Assembly (NCBI RefSeq): GCF_014898815.1
Contig: NW_026515546.1
Location: forward strand, 4,535,001-4,599,000
Direction of reading: 5' to 3'
DNA: 64,000 bases
Source of the DNA: Panonychus citri
Taxonomy: Eukaryota; Arthropoda; Arachnida; Trombidiformes; Tetranychidae
How positions within the stretch are numbered: position 1 is the first letter of the stretch; each line of letters begins with the position of its first letter. Below, piece by piece: positions 57,406 to 64,000 of the stretch. Below the pieces are notes generated by a model, which worked only from the letters and a program-made list of their open reading frames with translations, searched no databases and was not told where the DNA came from. A program made the position numbers and the translations under genes.

Positions 57406-60046
57406 TTAAAGTATAGTTCAATTGTTAAAACAATTAACACAAATCTCAATCTAAATCACGAACCAAGAAAATCAAAGACTAACTCCACAATATTAACTCA
57501 AAGTAGATCAATCAACTTACTAATTCACTTATTAATTAATCAATTAAAGTTGAATTACTTGAATAATATTAATACAAATCGCAAATTGTAAAATCAAAGT
57601 TAAATTGTTCTTACCTTTAGTTGGTCCTTTGCCCATTTTTATTAATTGTTTCACTTTAAACTATAGTTTATTAGTAAATGATGATTGAAACAAGAAAATC
57701 AGTTGACACAATTAGTAAATCAATTATTTGAATGGCAAATCCTTCACAATCACGAACAGTTTCAACTATATGTATCCATGAGCTGTAGTTTGAGTAAAAT
57801 GGGCTCATGTTAACATGAGAGTTTTAAAACAGTTCTAATCCAATTCGATATCGATAATCGAATAAAAAATCGATTTCCTAGAGAGTAAACAAGAAGAAGA
57901 AGAAAAATCTAAAATTCGAAACTTAGCAAAAAAAAATCGATAACAAAATTCACCAATCAAGACGAAGAGAAAACAATTAACACTCTAATCAACTAATCAT
58001 CCACAATTTAACCTAATTAATTTGATACTCATCCTCAGTTCTCAGTAACGATTAGTTCATGATCAATTAATTGAGTATCATGAATGAAACTCACATGAAA
58101 CTTAATCACAATCAGAATTGAGCTCAGAATAAAAATGAAATTGATAACCAATTACAAGGAAATATTGAAAAAAACAATCGTTCAACAATCAACTGATTGT
58201 TATACTTCAATTTGAAATGGTAAATGGGCTAATTGCTAAAAGATAATTGATCTAAAAGGTAATAACAATCAACTAATTGTACAATATTGAACCACAGAGT
58301 ATTGATTATTTTAACACATTGGTATGAATTATAAATACGTTTACAATTTTGATTCCCTTGATTTGGTTATAACAATTAACATAAACGATCATTTATCATA
58401 ATCAATTTTAAATTGTTGTTGTTATTTAACATTGATTCCTGTCTATAAATAACCATATATAGTTAACTGAATTTATATATTGTAAATTTAATTATTACAT
58501 AAAATTAGCCAATAACAATCAATTGATTACCATCAGCATTTATTTATATATAAAATTAAATATAATCAATCAACAATATAATATGTACAATACACAATAT
58601 GATTAAGATAACAATTAACATGAATATATTTGTTTCTAGCTAAATTTAAATTTCCTATTCTTAATTTAAATTAATTGTAAAATTGTTTATTATCCAATTA
58701 ATCAAATGAATATGGATTCAAGTTTGAGATACAATTGAAATTCATTTGATTAACAATTTAAGTTAATTGTTGATTTATAACAAAACAATATAACAATATG
58801 ATAATTGTTTAATTGATGATGATGATTAGGATAATCAATTGAAATAATGAAATTTGATTCAATTTAATCAACTAATTGTAATGATTAGAGTAATTCACTG
58901 AAGGTAATTATCATTTAAAATCTCAACAGTTGATTGATTATAATCCCTTTGATAATAATGATGATTATTGTAGTTAATTGTTAACTATTTGAATAATTAA
59001 TTTCCCATACTTTCACAATTAAGTTAAAACAATACAATTAAAAGCTCTTAATTGCTTCAATAAAAAATCAAATACATTTATTAATATATAAATTTCAAGG
59101 TAAAATTAAATCAAAACTTTACTTCAGGTTAAATGGTTGACCATTATGATCACAATTAACAATTTGGTGATAAAAGTTATTGGATTTGTGTCTGGAAAAC
59201 ACAATTAACTTTAATCATGATCATTATAATTGAATTATTACCTTTCATTAAAGATGAATGATTGATTGTTAATCTAATTTCAATTGATTATCATTTAGAT
59301 TGACAATCGTTTTGATAATCATGCGTACAGTTTATACTCTAGGTTCAAATCATCATTGTTATCATCATCTTGATTATCATCCTCATCATCTCCTATAATA
59401 GGATCGATAAGGATGATGATGATGATGATGATGATGATAAGATGAAATTGATGCAATAAAAATATCATGAAACTGTAATTCCAATGGGAATGATCAACAT
59501 TATCATGAAATTGTTATTGTCATTTAATATTGGAAATTGAGTCAAACTGAATTGAAACTCATGGTTGGTTCATTGAGATTATCATGATGATGATGATCAT
59601 CATCATCATTTTGTATTAATCTTATCAATGAAGATGATTGTGATGATAATGTTGATAGAGGAAAAAATTATCGGATAAACAATGGGAATTTTGGGAAATG
59701 AAAAAATTGCCAATGAAATGATTTAGATTGTTAATCAAATTGTAAAGGTTATTATTATTTAGCTCTAATAAAATCACTAATCCAGTCAATCATCTTATTA
59801 ACCATGTTGATTGGGAACTAATTAAACTTGAGTTGATTTACTTTTTCCAATGATGGAAAATGATTGTAATCATTATAATCATTTTCCAATCATTTATGCC
59901 TAATCAATGGAGATGAATATTGTTACAATTAAAGTTAATTGTTCCCAGATTCACAACGGGGACACTTATGATGATAATAAAGGAGAGGGAAAAAAAGTCA
60001 CTCAATTTTTTACATTATCATCACCAAGATGATAGAGTGACCATGA
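57406..60046. other. AT-rich non-coding region
   Basis: No gene beyond a possible 22-nt exon at 57615-57636. ATGATG microsatellites near 59415-59440 and 59585-59610. Confidence 0.45.
57615..57636 (-). CDS. Candidate short first coding exon (MGKGPTK)
   Basis: On the minus strand AAAAATGGGC opens seven codons and one base and ends at AAAG|GTAAGA, a good donor. It could be a 5' exon of a minus-strand gene. An acceptor AATCAG about 25 nt before the eve ATG would keep frame with eve, but the join is speculative. Confidence 0.25.
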
Positions 60047-60060
60047 CAGAGAGAGAGAGA

Positions 60061-61237
60061 GGACAATAAGGAAGGAGGATTAAGATTAATGGAAATGCGC
60101 AATTGATTAAGGATAAAATTCAGAGTCGGAAAAAAGGTGAAGGTGGAAATGGAAATGGATCAATCTAATGAATATCTATATCCACAGAGAGAAAGGATTT
60201 ACAAACTTAATCCATGTTATTTTCAGTCTATTACCTTGATTATTAGTTGATTGTTAGAGAGTAAAAAAAATGGTTAATAATGATCATGTTAATAAAGAGA
60301 CAGAGTCAATCCAATGAATGATTTATTGTTCATTTACTGTTCAATTTTTTTTCTCTCTCCTTTTTTTTTGTAGTATCAAAGTGATACAATTAATATGGAC
60401 AAGTATTAATACTCTGGATTAAGATAAACTTATTGTCGTCTCATTGTTGTTACCATTTATCCCTGTCAACAATTTACTCGGATCCAGATAAATGATAACC
60501 TTTTAATCTGATAGTCAATATCAATCAAGGAGATCAAGTGTTCACCTCTATGAAAAAATATAAATCCACCTTCAGATATTAAGGTTAATCATGATTAGAA
60601 TCACACCTTATGTTCAACAATCAGTTAATTTAATTCACTTTTCTATCCCTATTATAATGGTGATATAACTGTTTCCATGCCCTCGGGGAATTTAATTGAT
60701 CACTTGTTCATATACTGGTAATCATTTTGTATATGTGATAATCTGTTAATTCAGTTATATTATATTGTTAAGGTGATCATATATATTGATTGATTTTGTA
60801 TATTAAATTAGTCATTTTATTTGTTTAAATTGTTTCAATGGGTTTAAATTTAAATTATACTTTTCACTTTGAAATTTCATTTTAATGTAAACCTTTTTTT
60901 GAAGGTTATTATTGTTATTAGTTAATTGTAGGTTAATCAATCATCAATATAATTTACATAATTTATTCAATTTGATTGTAATTGTTACTTTAATTGAAAC
61001 CGAAAAGGGAAAATGATTTAACTTTTATTCATTATACTCGGTAGATGGTGTTACTTACTTTAATTGTTTCGAGAAATTTTCTTACAATTAACTTTTAGAT
61101 TGATTATTTAAATTTTACTAATTGTTGAGTTGGTGAGGTTGATACAAAATTAACTTTTCATTAAATTATATCCTTGCATTTACAAGATATATCATGAAGT
61201 TACATTTGGATTAATTGGTTTGCTGTTTGTTAATTGT

Positions 61238-61241
<4 letters not shown>
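60061..61241. repeat. Tandem duplication, copy 1
   Basis: 1181 nt starting GGACAATAAGGAAGG, flanked on both sides by (GA)n. More than 99% identical to copy 2. Non-coding. Confidence 0.95.
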
Positions 61242-61270
<29 letters not shown>

Positions 61271-61274
<4 letters not shown>

Positions 61275-62452
61275 AATAAGGAAGGAGGATTAAGATTAAT
61301 GGAAATGCGCAATTGATTAAGGATAAAATTCAGAGTCGGAAAAAAGGTGAAGGTGGAAATGGAAATGGATCAATCTAATGAATATCTATATCCACAGAGA
61401 GAAAGGATTTACAAACTTAATCCATGTTATTTTCAGTCTATTACCTTGATTATTAGTTGATTGTTAGAGAGTAAAAAAAAATGGTTAATAATGATCATGT
61501 TAATAAAGAGACAGAGTCAATCCAATGAATGATTTATTGTTCATTTACTGTTCAATTTTTTTTCTCTCTCCTTTTTTTTTGTACTATCAAAGTGATACAA
61601 TTAATATGGACAAGTATTAATACTCTGGATTAAGATAAACTTATTGTCGTCTCATTGTTGTTACCATTTATCCCTGTCAACAATTTACTCGGATCCAGAT
61701 AAATGATAACCTTTTAATCTGATAGTCAATATCAATCAAGGAGATCAAGTGTTCACCTCTATGAAAAAATATAAATCCACCTTCAGATATTAAGGTTAAT
61801 CATGATTAGAATCACACCTTATGTTCAACAATCAGTTAATTTAATTCACTTTTCTATCCCTATTATAATGGTGATATAACTGTTTCCATGCCCTCGGGGA
61901 ATTTAATTGATCACTTGTTCATATACTGGTAATCATTTTGTATATGTGATAATCTGTTAATTCAGTTATATTATATTGTTAAGGTGATCATATATATTGA
62001 TTGATTTTGTATATTAAATTAGTCATTTTATTTGTTTAAATTGTTTCAATGGGTTTAAATTTAAATTATACTTTTCACTTTGAAATTTCATTTTAATGTA
62101 AACCTTTTTTTTGAAGGTTATTATTGTTATTAGTTAATTGTAGGTTAATCAATCATCAATATAATTTACATAATTTATTCAATTTGATTGTAATTGTTAC
62201 TTTAATTGAAACCGAAAAGGGAAAATGATTTAACTTTTATTCATTATACTCGGTAGATGGTGTTACTTACTTTAATTGTTTCGAGAAATTTTCTTACAAT
62301 TAACTTTTAGATTGATTATTTAAATTTTACTAATTGTTGAGTTGGTGAGGTTGATACAAAATTAACTTTTCATTAAATTATATCCTTGCATTTACAAGAT
62401 ATATCATGAAGTTACATTTGGATTAATTGGTTTGCTGTTTGTTAATTGTTTA
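61271..62452. repeat. Tandem duplication, copy 2
   Basis: 1182 nt, period 1210 bp relative to copy 1. Differences are homopolymer lengths (61483 A-run, 62106 T-run) and a few substitutions such as GTAGTATC/GTACTATC. Ends in (GA)n at 62453-62478. Confidence 0.95.
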
Positions 62453-62478
62453 CAGAGAGAGAGAGAGAGAGAGAGAGG

Positions 62479-62822
62479 AAAGTTTTAATGGTTTACAATT
62501 ACAATTAAAAAAGTATATAAGTTATTATGAAACATTATTTTCATCATTAGTATTTGATTTTGATAATGTTTAAGATGATACAAAAAAAGTGTTTAGAGAT
62601 GAAGGCTTAATTTATAGAGATTTAGAGTTGTTAATTGTCTTCAGGTAATTTAAGATTGTACAAAAATTTTAACTGAAGATTTTGATTAATCTATTCGGGA
62701 AAATGAGATGTGATTGAGGTGATAATGATTTAATTTGATGACTTGGCTGGATGAAGATGAGGATGAGGATGATGAAGAGATGTGATAATGAAGAGATGGA
62801 TTGACTTTGATGAAGCAGATGA
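62479..62822. other. 3' flank of the cuticle protein gene
   Basis: Non-coding; probably 3' UTR of the minus-strand gene ending at 62823. Confidence 0.5.
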
Positions 62823-64000
62823 TTAATAATCTTCCTCATAAGTGACACCACTGTAACCATATGGTTTGTTTGATGTGGCTGAATAGCCTCGGGGGTCATA
62901 GGATGAAGGTCTAACGTTTCGTTCTGAGGCGGCTGATGAACCATAAGCGTTTGATGAGTAGGGTGAGTATGATGGTGGGTATGATGAGTAGGGTGGCACT
63001 GCGTTTGGTTTTGGATTGTATGCTGATGAGGGTGAGACTGATGATGGGGAAGGTGATGATCGTGAGTATCCATAGTTGGGTGATGAGCTTGAAAGGGTTA
63101 CTGGTTTGTATGGTGAGTAATTTGATGAGGGAGCGGGTGAAGCATAGGGTGGAGATGATGGACCAACAGAGTATCCAGAATAGGGTCGAGTTGATCCTGA
63201 ATAAGGTGAAGGTGTTGGTCGATAAGGTGATGATGATGATGATGATGAGGATGAGGATGATCGTTCATTTGGACCATCTTCATTGGCGTATGAAGGTCGA
63301 GATGGATTAGAACCATATCCTGATCCTGAATAGGGTTTAGCTGAGAAAGTGTATGATGGTTGTTGGGGTGGTGGCGGTGGTGGTCCTTGTGGCTTGGGTT
63401 TTGGTGAGTATGGGCCATAATTGGGTTGATTTCGTGGAGCTGATGGACGAGGTGGTTGGGCAGCGGGTTGAGGTGATCGGTAAGGTGAAGATTGTCGATT
63501 ATCCTCTCCACTGTAATCATCTTCGTATGAACCAGAGTAACTTCCTTGGGGAGCTCGAGGAGCAGATGAACCAGCACCGCCATTGCTAACAGGAACGGGC
63601 TTAGCGGGATAAGATTGAGCTGAACCAGCGGGGAAAGCAGCGGCTAATGGATCACCAAGGAATTCTTCTGGATAGTATCTTTGATGGTATCGAACACTAT
63701 TGTTTGGTCCTCCATTGTCGATTGGCTAAATTATATACAACAAGAAAATGGATTAAAAATCTTAGGCCTAATCATTTCTCTCTCTCTCTCTCTCTCTCTC
63801 TAAAAATTATTTACCTTGTGAAGATATTCATTGACGACGAAAAATTTCTCAGATTGATCGCAAATGTCTTGACTGGCGGGGACACAGTTCAAGTGTACTT
63901 GATGGAAAACGGTTCCTTCGGGACATTGCCATGAGTGTTTAGCACCACCAACACAATAATGGAAAACTTGACAGGCCACAGAAGCGTCGGCATAATAACC
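62823..64000 (-). CDS. CPAP1-type cuticular protein, chitin-binding type 2 (5' part outside window)
   Basis: Two exons are visible on the minus strand, 64000-63815 (continuing beyond the edge) and 63725-62823, joined in phase 0 through AAG|GTAAAT and TTTAG|CCA. The first encodes most of a peritrophin-A/CBM14 domain, GYYADASVACQVFHYC, then WQCPEGTVFHQVHLNC and QDICDQ, ending NEYLHK. One such domain followed by a long tail is the pattern of cuticular proteins analogous to peritrophins with a single domain. The final exon codes a 300-residue Ser/Tyr/Pro-rich tail with many PYS, SPY and YRP units and a poly-Pro stretch, ending GVTYEEDY. It would be secreted into the cuticle and bind chitin. The intron contains (TC)n. 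The signal peptide and first part are not in the window. Confidence 0.88.
63776..63801. repeat. (TC)n microsatellite in cuticle-gene intron
   Basis: Thirteen TC units within the 89-nt intron of the CPAP1-type gene, making up much of its length on the donor side. Confidence 0.95.

Noticed and set aside
59340..59352. GGTTCAAATCA resembling a tRNA B box
   Set aside because: No A box or foldable acceptor and anticodon arms upstream.
62669..63583. Two His/Pro-rich minus-strand frames of 134 and 161 codons
   Set aside because: They are a shifted frame of the CPAP1 tail; the correct frame is continuous with the chitin-binding exon.
1..64000. CRISPR array or bacterial operon features
   Set aside because: No regularly spaced direct repeats with unique spacers; spliced genes and LTR element show eukaryotic nuclear DNA. 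The retroelement palindromes are irregularly spaced and are not CRISPR repeats.

Overview
The window looks like AT-rich nuclear DNA of an arthropod, most likely a mite-type chelicerate. The gene content points there: a peritrophin-type cuticle protein, a GH18 chitinase-like protein, and an Even-skipped homeodomain. The genes are compact, with introns of mostly about 65-100 bp and a few over 1 kb. Intergenic DNA is full of (GA)n and (TCA/TGA)n microsatellites and of the words CAATTAAC/GTTAATTG. Species assignment is inference; no marker gene is present.

Layout. 1-5.8 kb: a secreted coiled-coil protein (+) and an intronless inward-rectifier K+ channel (-). 5.8-9.2 kb: a MAPKAPK2-type kinase (+) with a 2.3 kb intron. 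11.6-13.2 kb: an unrecognised low-complexity protein (+). 13.6-16.4 kb: a five-exon GH18/CBM14 protein (-) with a degraded active site. 17.4-18.6 kb: a PSI-domain membrane protein (+). 19.2 kb: a stand-alone HP1 chromoshadow-domain microprotein (+). 19.7-20.5 kb: a TTC1-like TPR protein (-). 21.6-22.9 kb: a coding stretch broken by frame changes. 23.1-24.1 kb: ASH2-like SPRY protein (-).

26.98-36.23 kb is a nearly intact Ty3/gypsy-type LTR retrotransposon on the minus strand. Its LTRs are about 98% identical, it has a 4-bp target duplication, and its primer site matches tRNA-Ala. It encodes a fused gag-pol and, in the position where errantiviruses carry env, an 832-codon ORF. That ORF has RING/TRAF-like zinc-finger motifs at the N-terminus and an REXO4/ISG20-like DEDDh exonuclease domain at the C-terminus with all five catalytic residues present. 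The element also carries more than 20 short palindromes of the form AAGTC-N3-GACTT, spread through LTRs, coding and non-coding parts. Their outer arms differ between copies yet stay complementary within each copy. These two features are the most novel signals here.

39.3-45.4 kb: a four-exon membrane protein with His/Gln-rich tail (+). 46.1-47.0 kb: NDUFB11, complex I (-). 47.2-47.6 kb: a truncated recent copy of TTC1 (+). 52.06-57.4 kb: a 1.2-kb inverted duplication whose arms flank the even-skipped homeobox gene (54.4-55.1 kb, -), with a cluster of TGACC/GGTCA half-sites just 3' of it. 60.06-62.45 kb: a 1.2-kb tandem duplication bounded by (GA)n. 62.8-64.0 kb: the 3' end of a CPAP1-type cuticular chitin-binding protein (-), cut by the window edge.

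Apart from the retroelement the genes are independent single transcription units; no operon-like relationship is implied.
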